Virus record (IMG/VR): IMGVR_UViG_3300008120_000038
Location: 1-62,263 of that record
Direction: 5' to 3' (one strand)
From: a virus
Length of the DNA stretch: 62,263 nucleotides
The notes beneath the pieces were generated by a model that worked only from the letters and a program-made list of their open reading frames with translations, had not been told where the DNA came from and ran no database searches. Of this stretch, positions 44,657-52,757 are shown piece after piece; position 1 is the first letter of the stretch, and every line of letters starts with the position of its first letter. A program made the position numbers and the translations under genes.

Positions 44657-45044
44657 CAAACTGATCCTTGCCTGCCTTGTTAAGAGTTTGTTGTGCTGCA
44701 TGCCAAGCACCAAGATCATTCATTGATGGAATTAATCCAGACTTCATTCTGTCCATTTGCTCTGAATATTCTTCGTCTGTAATTCTTGTAAGACCAGGTA
44801 CAAATACGGCTTCACCGTCTCCCTCATCCCCATAGTGCTTTGCTGCTGCCTTTAATTCTGCAATTTTTGTAAGGTCGTTACGCATAGATTCAATATTAAG
44901 TACGTTTCCGCTACCATCAGTAAACCACTTACCATTTGATTTCTTATATACGTATAGACCCCAGTTATACTTCTTTTCAATTACTTGTCTGCGAACATTT
45001 TTTACTAGTGGTTCGCCAGTTTCAGGGTTAATTAATGAATCCAT
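44649..45044 (-). CDS. Pre-portal protein of unknown function
   Basis: The 131-residue product begins MDSLINPETGEPLVKNVRR. It is predicted alpha/beta with a Lys-rich middle and an acidic C-terminus. ATG 45044 is chosen over the in-frame ATG at 45050: the extended -10 ends 1 nt before 45050 but exactly 7 nt before 45044, so the message is probably leaderless. Its position before portal suggests a head or packaging-linked protein. No family is recognised. Confidence 0.7.
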   Translation of the reverse strand: MDSLINPETGEPLVKNVRRQVIEKKYNWGLYVYKKSNGKWFTDGSGNVLNIESMRNDLTKIAELKAAAKHYGDEGDGEAVFVPGLTRITDEEYSEQMDRMKSGLIPSMNDLGAWHAAQQTLNKAGKDQFDE

Positions 45045-45051
45045 AACCATC

Positions 45052-45060
45052 AGTATACCA
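45052..45060 (-). promoter_or_regulatory. Extended -10 promoter (TGGTATACT), predicted leaderless start
   Basis: Minus-strand TGGTATACT, then 7 nt, then ATG 45044. It overlaps the gap after the LamG-like gene and would drive the pre-portal/portal unit. Confidence 0.75.
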
Positions 45061-45062
45061 CA

Positions 45063-48000
45063 TTACACTGGGGTTTTGACTATGGACTGCCAGTTTTTCT
45101 CGGTATATATCTTTAATTTGTCATCATCAAACAAAATTCCCTCTTGATCATCAACAATAATCTTATTGGTTCCTACATAAGATTTATAAATATCGTCTGG
45201 ATTTGTTGAATATAGATTTGAGGAAGAAATAACAAGAACCTCTTGCCATACATAGTCGTTGACCCAGTACTGCCAGTCTAGATCAATGATTCCATCATTT
45301 TTAACGCTAATCCACGGTCTTGATATATACCTTTGAAGTTGCTGAAGGCTGTTTGCCTGATAGTATGAAATATTGTTAAAAAGCATGGGGCCACTAAGAC
45401 TAATTGCTCCAGTATAGGAGTCAAAATTTAAAGAATTTGAAAAAGAAATACCAAGGGATAGCCACTCTCCAATACCAATTTTTGGCTCTCTAACTAAAAC
45501 ACCATTTACATAATATGCAATTCCACTAACATCTTCTCCAGTTAGTAAACTTTTTGCATATATTGTTGCCCGATTTTTTTTATTGGTGTCTGCAACAAAA
45601 TAAAACTTAATTGTATCGTTTTTATGTCTTATGTCAAATAACTCTAACGAGTTATCGTCAAATGATACTCCGTCATACCTCATCCAAAGTTGAGCAGCAT
45701 TAATCTGATAAGAAGAAGACTTTGAATCATTTATTGATATTGCAACTCCACGACTTACATCAGCATCAAAAGTTCCACGAATTTTTATTCCTGAATCTTT
45801 TGTTAAATAAAGGTACGGACTGCTTCCTTTATAAATACTAAATGGGTTTTTTGTTTTATAGTCATAATACAATCCAGTTTTTTTATAAGGAAACATTTTA
45901 ACACCAAACTTTGTGCCAATTTCATTAAATGAGTTATCGTTTAAAGACTGAGAAGCAATTTCTAGTTTTTTAATTTGCAAAGATTTCTTAATAGTTCCAC
46001 GGACAAAAAATTCAATATGATAAACAATTGCAAGTTCGTTAAAATCAATAGTTTTACTTGGATACAAAAGTGTTCCATTGATAACTTCAAACTTAGTTCT
46101 TAGCCAATTTGGATATAGGTCAATGTCAATAACTCCATCAATATTTGGCTTTTCTTCATAAATAAAATAGTCCTGTTGTTCGTTTGCCCCATTTTCTATG
46201 TATTGAAAAGTTATATATGTTTTTACAAAAGCGTTTTCTGTATCATAAAACTGATACGGCTCTACAAGTTGTTCTCCAATTATTGATGTTGATGGATAGT
46301 CAATGTTAAACTGTAAAAAATCTAAATCATAATATTCTGTACCATTTTTATTTTTAATATTTTTTCCAAAATATGATAATGGTTGATAGTCTTCCCAATA
46401 CCCGTATGAAGAAATATCAAAATAAAAAGAACCATACTCTTCAATTGGAACAAGGGTATAACTTGCTGTATGATCAAGTAAATCCTGAGAAGAAGATAGC
46501 AAAGCAATTCCATTATCATCAAAATGATCTTTAATTATTCTTGAGTTAAACTTTGTAGAAAAACCAAAAGAATACATTTTTCCAGTAAAAGAATACTGTG
46601 GATTATCTTCTCCTGCGACATAAAGTTTTAAACCATTTCTATTTCCAAAAAATGTTGAAACATTTCCACCAAAAACATTAACCAAATCTTCTATGATAAA
46701 ACCAACTGAAAATTTTTCATCCGAAATGATTTCATCTGATGTATATATTTCTTCTTCAATTCCATTATATACAAGATAATAATATATCTGGTCATTATTT
46801 TTTCTTACACCAAAAAAGTTTCCAGTTACAGAATTATAAATCTTAAACAGTGTTTCTTCTGAAGATAAACTATCAGAACTAAATATTCCAAAAACAGCAT
46901 GGACCTCATCATTTAAAACATTAAAAGAATTAAAATTAATATATGAGTGATTATTGTCCCATTCAGAGTTTGGATGAAAAGTTGTAAACTTATAATCTTC
47001 AGATTGTATGTCTTGATTATCTAGATAAAAATCATTTAGTGACTTTGTTCCAGTAACTATTTCAGGCAAACTATAATTTGGAAGAGTCAAGTATGATGAC
47101 GTTGTTGCAATATTGTCAAAGTTTCCTTGTGACCATTGTGCAAAATTAGGATAAGAGTAATTTGCTGTGTAACCAGCAAATGGGTAATCAATAAAAACTG
47201 ATGTTCCATTATAAGAAGAGTTAATTGCTTGTGTTGGCAAAACTGCTTGACCATATACCAGTCTACGCTTTGCAACATTGATTGGCACCTGATAAGGGTA
47301 TATGGCTACACAGTCAATTTCAAACGGATCAACATCATTATACGCATAAAACCCTAACCAGTCTTGATTTTTATTTTGACTATCAAGTTCGTTTGGCAAA
47401 GAAAGATTGTCTGTGTCTATAATAAAAGAAATAACTTGTTCTCCATTAATTAATACTGATGCTGAGTCACGAATTAATCTAATCTGAATAAGCATTGGCC
47501 TAAACCATTCTCCAACAAAATGAGAACCAAAAACGTTTCCAATTGCAAAAGTAAGAAAACCATTATTTACATACAAACCATCTGATGAGCCTATTGGACC
47601 AAAAATTCTTTTATCCGTAGTTGCACTTGAATTTATTCTTGCCCAAAATTCAACTGTATAGTCAAGGTATTGACCTTTTTTATTTAAAAATCCTTTGCCA
47701 GGCACAATTATAGAAGCGTTATCTGATGGTAAAACCTTTGTTACATTTGTTGAACCATAAACCATTGGAATACTTGTATTTCTTGCAAGCAAGCCATTAG
47801 AATTTATGTAATATCCATTTTCATCAGAGATTCCATATGGTTCCACTACTATTCCTTGTTGTCCACCATATATAGCAATTTCTGACGGAATGCTTGTTGA
47901 GTGTACACCTAAAGATGTTACATTAAACTCTTCTGACCACTGACCAGCAGTTATTCCATTTACATAAAACCTATATGCTTCTGTTGTTACCGCACCAGAG

Positions 48001-48515
48001 TTTGTTGTTATTTTTAAAACAACTCTAAACTCAGCATCAATATCTGGCGTTTCAAATGTTTCAGAAACAAAAAGCCAAGCCTGTGTTGAATTTGTTTCAA
48101 AAGTTTTCATATTAGAAATATTTGCTAATGTATCTGGGTCTGTATATTCATATCCAATAGAAATTGATTGCATGTATGCACTATCCGAAAATACATAAGA
48201 TCCAACACAAAAACTTCCAAAATCTTGATTTAGTGAATTAAAATTAACTAGGTTTGGACTAACAACAATAATATCGTTTGTGTCTCCAGACGGGACATCA
48301 CCCTCAAGAACTGTTGTTGGGCTATCTATAAAAGGTTCACCAGTTATTGCTGTTCCTGAGTACGATATGCCACCAGAAATATCCCATTCTACATCAATCT
48401 CTCTTTGTGACTCATTAATTAAACTTAAGTAGTCTAACTTATCATCTAATGACCAAAGACCTATGGGGTGTTCCGCAAATACTTTTTCTGCATATAAATT
48501 TGATGGAATAGACAT
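45063..48515 (-). CDS. Large virion protein with LamG/concanavalin-like domain
   Basis: The 1150-residue protein is almost entirely beta-rich with many Asn/Tyr/Ile. Near residues 285-330 a LamG-type sandwich is visible (YLDYTVEFWARINSSATTDK then GLYVNNGFLTFAIGN), and similar strand patterns recur later (AQLWMRYDGVSFDDN, YYVNGVLVREPKIGIGEW). It has no signal peptide. It lies between ribonucleotide reductase and the portal module, with its own promoter and an AGGAG site. Probably a large head- or tail-attached glycan-binding fibre; the attachment site is unknown. Confidence 0.7.
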   Translation of the reverse strand: MSIPSNLYAEKVFAEHPIGLWSLDDKLDYLSLINESQREIDVEWDISGGISYSGTAITGEPFIDSPTTVLEGDVPSGDTNDIIVVSPNLVNFNSLNQDFGSFCVGSYVFSDSAYMQSISIGYEYTDPDTLANISNMKTFETNSTQAWLFVSETFETPDIDAEFRVVLKITTNSGAVTTEAYRFYVNGITAGQWSEEFNVTSLGVHSTSIPSEIAIYGGQQGIVVEPYGISDENGYYINSNGLLARNTSIPMVYGSTNVTKVLPSDNASIIVPGKGFLNKKGQYLDYTVEFWARINSSATTDKRIFGPIGSSDGLYVNNGFLTFAIGNVFGSHFVGEWFRPMLIQIRLIRDSASVLINGEQVISFIIDTDNLSLPNELDSQNKNQDWLGFYAYNDVDPFEIDCVAIYPYQVPINVAKRRLVYGQAVLPTQAINSSYNGTSVFIDYPFAGYTANYSYPNFAQWSQGNFDNIATTSSYLTLPNYSLPEIVTGTKSLNDFYLDNQDIQSEDYKFTTFHPNSEWDNNHSYINFNSFNVLNDEVHAVFGIFSSDSLSSEETLFKIYNSVTGNFFGVRKNNDQIYYYLVYNGIEEEIYTSDEIISDEKFSVGFIIEDLVNVFGGNVSTFFGNRNGLKLYVAGEDNPQYSFTGKMYSFGFSTKFNSRIIKDHFDDNGIALLSSSQDLLDHTASYTLVPIEEYGSFYFDISSYGYWEDYQPLSYFGKNIKNKNGTEYYDLDFLQFNIDYPSTSIIGEQLVEPYQFYDTENAFVKTYITFQYIENGANEQQDYFIYEEKPNIDGVIDIDLYPNWLRTKFEVINGTLLYPSKTIDFNELAIVYHIEFFVRGTIKKSLQIKKLEIASQSLNDNSFNEIGTKFGVKMFPYKKTGLYYDYKTKNPFSIYKGSSPYLYLTKDSGIKIRGTFDADVSRGVAISINDSKSSSYQINAAQLWMRYDGVSFDDNSLELFDIRHKNDTIKFYFVADTNKKNRATIYAKSLLTGEDVSGIAYYVNGVLVREPKIGIGEWLSLGISFSNSLNFDSYTGAISLSGPMLFNNISYYQANSLQQLQRYISRPWISVKNDGIIDLDWQYWVNDYVWQEVLVISSSNLYSTNPDDIYKSYVGTNKIIVDDQEGILFDDDKLKIYTEKNWQSIVKTPV

Positions 48516-48532
48516 TGTTCTCCTATCCTCTT

Positions 48533-48541
48533 ATTATAGCA
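48533..48541 (-). promoter_or_regulatory. Extended -10 promoter (TGCTATAAT)
   Basis: TGCTATAAT lies 17 nt before the start at 48515. The short leader carries ATAGGAGAA as a ribosome-binding site. Confidence 0.7.
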
Positions 48542-48550
48542 GGCTAAAGA

Positions 48551-50584
48551 CTAGTAAAACTTAATCTCACATGCATCAGTTGAGCAATATGCTTCTCCTG
48601 CTGCCTCAAGATTTTCAATACCATCATAAATAGCAGACCAGTCAATCTTTCCAATCTTACCTACGTATGCATTGTATTCTTCTCTTGTAATTTCTGTATA
48701 AGGTTGCTGTGGATAAGTCTTGTTGCCCATTGGAAGGAATGATACTGCCTTGAGTTGTCCCTCGTACATATTGAGTGCTGGAGCAACAAACTTCTTCTCT
48801 TCTTCCTTATCAAATGATAGAGTTACAGAAACACCATTATCAGACCAGTACTTCTGAGCAGTTGCTGCCAAACCAATTTTTTCAAATAGGCTAACTTGTT
48901 TTTCAGAACGCTTGTGTCCTGATGCAACTGGGAAATATACTACTGAAGTATTTGCTGATACTAAATCGTCTTCAATTTTATACCCCGCTGCTTTGAATAA
49001 ATGAAGCATTGGATCTTGATTACCAAAACGAATAGCACGAAGATAGAATTCTCCTCCAGGTCCCCAGTGAACTCCAGGGGTAGCACCAGAAAGAAGTGAT
49101 ACAGATCCTGATGGCTTAACTGTTGTTACACGAACTGATTCACGAACACAAAGCCACTCTGAATATGAATGATCATATTTACGAATTGTATTATATCCTT
49201 CGTCCATCCACTCACGAATAACTGGAAGTCCGTGCTCATCAGCAAAGGCAGCAATACCTGTAAGAGATGTACCAATACGACGATTACGCTGCATAATACC
49301 GTTTGTCTGTTGCCAGTGTGTTGGCATAAGAGTTACAGTCTTGCCGTAGAGGTATGCAAACTTCAATGTCTTGAGGAAGTCTTCCTTAGATTCATGACGA
49401 TTTAGGTGCACTTCTACAAGTGTGCAAAGTTCGTATGATTCCAATGGCTGCTCCGCACACGGATTAAATCCCATAATGCGAGTGTCCTTGTAGTCAGGAG
49501 CATCTGCAAGACGGCCATAATTACGAGCAACATCAAGCCAGATAAAACCTGGCTCTCCATTGTCTGCAATTAAATCTACATAATCTTCATACTTAGTTCC
49601 AACTTCAGCAGCGATTGAATTATTACTCATCCATGCCCAACCTGGCTTTTCTGGATCATATGAATTTCTTTCTGGAAATACTTCTGGATTCTTAAGATTA
49701 ATAAAACCTTCATCTTCTGGTACACCAAGTGCAAGAGTTGCAGAACGACGAACATTTCCAGAAACAACACAGGTACCAATAAGGTTTACAATATCTACAA
49801 TAGCACGACTGTCTAGGGCTTCTCCTGCTCTAGAACCTATTACATTACGAATACGTGTATGGAGATCAATAAGTGGTTGTGGACCGCTTGCAACGCCTCC
49901 AAAGCCCTTAATAGGGGCTCCTAGAGGACGGATAAGGTCATAGTTGAATTCCTGAATTGGCTGATTCTGGCGTAAAAATGAGTTGATTAAAAGACGAACT
50001 GATTCTACCCATCCTTCACGAGTATCTGGGATTTCATAGATTGATGCTGGCTCTGTAGGAGCATAAATAGACATTTGCTTGTCTTGTCCAAGGGTATCAA
50101 ATCCTACACCAATACCCAACATTAATGCATCCATTACCCAAGCAAATAATGCACCAGGATCATTACGATCAATGTCACGAGTAGAAACCATAGCACAGTT
50201 TTGCAGGGAAGCAGAGTTACGCTTCTCCATAGTCATAGGTGTACCAAATGCCCAAAGACCACGACCTGGTGGTGTCCACTTCAATTCAAACATTCTTTGA
50301 AATGCTTCTTGGGCAGACTTCTGAGCCTTATTATCGTTCCATGGAAGACGGTTATCCTTAGCATGGTTCTTCTGTACTGAGTACATACCCTCAATTACAC
50401 GACGGCAAACTTCATGCCAGCGTTCTTTAGTTCCATCTTCCTTAACACGAGAATATGTACGAATAAATGTAATCTCTCCTAACGAGTTGGACCCTGCATC
50501 TGAGAATCCAAATGGTGCTGGAGTGTTATTATATTTATTTACAAATTCATCTGAAAGACGAAAAGAGAATACGGTTTCTGACAT
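48551..50584 (-). CDS. Class II (adenosylcobalamin-dependent) ribonucleoside-triphosphate reductase
   Basis: This 677-residue monomeric-type enzyme makes dNTPs for phage replication using coenzyme B12. Key sites are visible: Cys130 in LQNCAMVST and Cys386 in ELCTLVEV (the reducible pair), the thiyl-radical Cys375 and Glu377 in FNPCAEQP, GNVRRSATLALG, PSGSVSLLSG, and the C-terminal swinging pair Cys667/Cys672 in YCSTDACEIKFY. These correspond in order to the Lactobacillus RTPR. It is a single-gene transcription unit with a 55-60 nt leader, lying between structural genes. It needs B12 from the host. Confidence 0.95.
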   Translation of the reverse strand: MSETVFSFRLSDEFVNKYNNTPAPFGFSDAGSNSLGEITFIRTYSRVKEDGTKERWHEVCRRVIEGMYSVQKNHAKDNRLPWNDNKAQKSAQEAFQRMFELKWTPPGRGLWAFGTPMTMEKRNSASLQNCAMVSTRDIDRNDPGALFAWVMDALMLGIGVGFDTLGQDKQMSIYAPTEPASIYEIPDTREGWVESVRLLINSFLRQNQPIQEFNYDLIRPLGAPIKGFGGVASGPQPLIDLHTRIRNVIGSRAGEALDSRAIVDIVNLIGTCVVSGNVRRSATLALGVPEDEGFINLKNPEVFPERNSYDPEKPGWAWMSNNSIAAEVGTKYEDYVDLIADNGEPGFIWLDVARNYGRLADAPDYKDTRIMGFNPCAEQPLESYELCTLVEVHLNRHESKEDFLKTLKFAYLYGKTVTLMPTHWQQTNGIMQRNRRIGTSLTGIAAFADEHGLPVIREWMDEGYNTIRKYDHSYSEWLCVRESVRVTTVKPSGSVSLLSGATPGVHWGPGGEFYLRAIRFGNQDPMLHLFKAAGYKIEDDLVSANTSVVYFPVASGHKRSEKQVSLFEKIGLAATAQKYWSDNGVSVTLSFDKEEEKKFVAPALNMYEGQLKAVSFLPMGNKTYPQQPYTEITREEYNAYVGKIGKIDWSAIYDGIENLEAAGEAYCSTDACEIKFY

Positions 50585-50643
50585 TTATTTACCTTTCATA
50601 GCAAAAATAAGTTGAGTACTTTGTAAATTCCAAAGTAGTGTTA

Positions 50644-50652
50644 AGTATATCA
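50644..50652 (-). promoter_or_regulatory. Extended -10 promoter (TGATATACT)
   Basis: It is placed right after the terminator of the upstream fibre gene and about 60 nt before the reductase start. No riboswitch structure was recognised in the leader. Confidence 0.65.
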
Positions 50653-50658
50653 TACAAT

Positions 50659-50690
50659 TAAAAAGAAAAACACGCTCAATAAGAGCGTGT
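50659..50690 (-). terminator. Rho-independent terminator after fibre gene
   Basis: ACACGCTC and GAGCGTGT form a perfect 8-bp stem with a 5-nt loop, followed on the minus strand by TTTTCTTTTT. It ends the 50733-52238 gene, 43 nt after the stop. Confidence 0.93.
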
Positions 50691-50732
50691 AAATCTTTAG
50701 TTTAGAGTTAGTGCTTTACTTTTTTAAAGGTA

Positions 50733-52238
50733 CTATGCACCAATCAACATTAATTCGCTAAATGCTGCACCTGCTGCTGCTGTTCTCCACTCTGGAGCAG
50801 TTCCTGCATCATTCATGTACATTACCTGATTTGCAGAACCCTTTGGAAGTTTAGCAAGAGTATCTGTTGCTGAAGCATAAATCATATCTCCTGCAGTAAA
50901 CCCTGTTAGGCCAGTACCACCAAGTGTTGTTGCTACTGTATCAAGGTCAAACTGACTTGTTCCAACATTCCATGAAATTCCAACGCCAGCAAGAGTAGAC
51001 TGGTCAACCTCTGCGTTGCTAACTGCACTATCTACATATGATTCTGTAGCAACATCAAGACCACCTAATGTGATTGATGAGGCTGCAAGACCTGCTACTG
51101 CAAGATCATCAAGAGATCCTTGGGTAAAGTCAACTGTTGTTGCTGGTTCTGTAGTTACACCCTTAAATAGTTTCCATGTGCTTGCAGATGTGTCTTTTAC
51201 AAGACCAGCATGTTTTGCAGTACCGTCATTATATCCAACAACAAGACCTAGGTCAACTGTATTTGCTGGATTATTGTGTGCAATCTGAACAAGGTTATCT
51301 TCAATTGTAATAGATGTTGCGCTTGCTGCAAAGTTAGTACCATTTACAGTAAAGTCACCATCTACAATAAGATCATCAGTTGTTACTGTACCAGTAAATG
51401 TTGGTGAGGCAAGTGGTGCATATGTTGATGATGCTGTTGCTGAAGCCAACTTGTCATCTAACTGAGACTGAATTCCTGATGTAACACCATTAAGATATCC
51501 AATTTCAGTGTCTGAAACGTCTGCTACACGAGCCTGAATTGTTGTTGTATCAACATCAAACTGAGAAGTTGCAACGTTCCATGAAATTCCTGATCCAGCA
51601 AGAGTAGACTGATCTACTTCTGCGTTTGAAACTGCACCATCTACGTATTCTTGTGTTGCAATTGTAACTATATCTACAGAAATTGCTCCAGTTGCATCAT
51701 CATATGATAGACCAGTTCCTACAGCATTTCCTACAGCATCTTGTGCTCTTTCATCTGTAAAATACTTATTAGAAGTTCCTTCTGTAAGAGCATCTGTTGT
51801 AGAATCCGCAACTCCATTTTCTGCAGTAATAGTAAGACCATTCTTATCACCTGTAATAGTGATGTTAGACTTTGATGCACCAGTTAGGAGTGATGCTGCA
51901 AAAGCCTTTGTTGCTAGTTCTGCTGTGTCTGCAATACCGTGAACATTTGTGGTATCGTTTTGATGGTTTGTTAGATTTGTAGCAACTGTTGTGAAGAATG
52001 ATGGGTCATCTCCAATGGCTGCTGCTAGTTCATTTAATGTGTCTAGTAGACCTGGAGCACCGTCAATAAGGGTGTCTGCGTCTACGAAGTAGTTAAGGTC
52101 AGCCCAGTGATTAGTACCATCACCAATTTTAAATTTATTATTATCTGATTCCCAACCAATTTCACCTGGATTAAGGATTGGGTTTGCAGTTGTCCACTGC
52201 TGTGCAGTTCCTCTGCGCTGTTGCATTCTTATTGCCAT
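50733..52238 (-). CDS. Repeat-built tail fibre with Mtd-like N-terminus
   Basis: The 501-residue protein opens with MQQRRGTAQQWTTANPILNP...GEIGWESDNNKFKIGDGTNHW, the head-binding domain shared by many phage fibres and the major tropism determinant family. The shaft has two near-identical units (VDQSTLAGSGISWNV and VDQSTLAGVGISWNV) and one TEGTSNKYFTDERAQDA repeat as in the neighbouring fibre. The C-terminal part is short (FSELMLIGA). No reverse transcriptase or variable-region pair is nearby, so no tropism switching is implied. It has a promoter upstream and a terminator downstream. Confidence 0.8.
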   Translation of the reverse strand: MAIRMQQRRGTAQQWTTANPILNPGEIGWESDNNKFKIGDGTNHWADLNYFVDADTLIDGAPGLLDTLNELAAAIGDDPSFFTTVATNLTNHQNDTTNVHGIADTAELATKAFAASLLTGASKSNITITGDKNGLTITAENGVADSTTDALTEGTSNKYFTDERAQDAVGNAVGTGLSYDDATGAISVDIVTIATQEYVDGAVSNAEVDQSTLAGSGISWNVATSQFDVDTTTIQARVADVSDTEIGYLNGVTSGIQSQLDDKLASATASSTYAPLASPTFTGTVTTDDLIVDGDFTVNGTNFAASATSITIEDNLVQIAHNNPANTVDLGLVVGYNDGTAKHAGLVKDTSASTWKLFKGVTTEPATTVDFTQGSLDDLAVAGLAASSITLGGLDVATESYVDSAVSNAEVDQSTLAGVGISWNVGTSQFDLDTVATTLGGTGLTGFTAGDMIYASATDTLAKLPKGSANQVMYMNDAGTAPEWRTAAAGAAFSELMLIGA

Positions 52239-52267
52239 TTTATATACTCCTAACGTATATTATTGTT

Positions 52268-52276
52268 ATTATACCA
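52268..52276 (-). promoter_or_regulatory. Extended -10 promoter (TGGTATAAT)
   Basis: TGGTATAAT lies 30 nt before the start at 52238, with a TTAGGAG ribosome-binding site in the leader. Confidence 0.75.
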
Positions 52277-52281
52277 GATAA

Positions 52282-52740
52282 TTAATTAAAATTATCAACT
52301 GCAATTCCACCATCCCAGGTTGACTCAAAAGCATTTTGATTATAGTAGCCAGCATCTACATAATCACCTGGTTCATTGTAATACCCAGCATCTTTAAAAA
52401 TACTTACAACAAGACCAGTTCCGTCAATTGCAGTATCGTGAATATGCTGTGGTAGATCTAATGTATCATCAAGTAATGCCAATGAGTTCCATGCAGAATT
52501 AATGTATAGATATAAATGCTCACTTATCTCATCAAAAAATAACTGACCTTCTTCTGCTGGGGATGGAAAAGAACTTCCTGCAGGAACTCTAAAGTCAGCA
52601 ATTGCATCATCTACATATTGTTTAGTTGCTGCATGATTATTAAGGGTAGGAGTGGCAACAGTGACTGTTCCTCCGAATGTACCGCCGTTTGCAACGACAA
52701 GTCCATTCTTTACTTTAAAGTCTTTGTCTACTGTTGCCAT
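52282..52740 (-). CDS. Short tail-fibre-like protein
   Basis: The 152-residue product starts MATVDKDFKVKNGLVVANGG, nearly the same as the next fibre upstream (MATVNKDFKIKNGLVVEG), which points to a shared attachment tag. It then carries one TLNNHAATKQYVDDAI repeat, a FPSPAEEGQLFFDE adaptor and a short acidic Tyr-rich end with a repeated DAGYYN. Probably another fibre anchored to the same site. Confidence 0.75.
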   Translation of the reverse strand: MATVDKDFKVKNGLVVANGGTFGGTVTVATPTLNNHAATKQYVDDAIADFRVPAGSSFPSPAEEGQLFFDEISEHLYLYINSAWNSLALLDDTLDLPQHIHDTAIDGTGLVVSIFKDAGYYNEPGDYVDAGYYNQNAFESTWDGGIAVDNFN

Positions 52741-52757
52741 CTCTTACTCCTCGTTAA

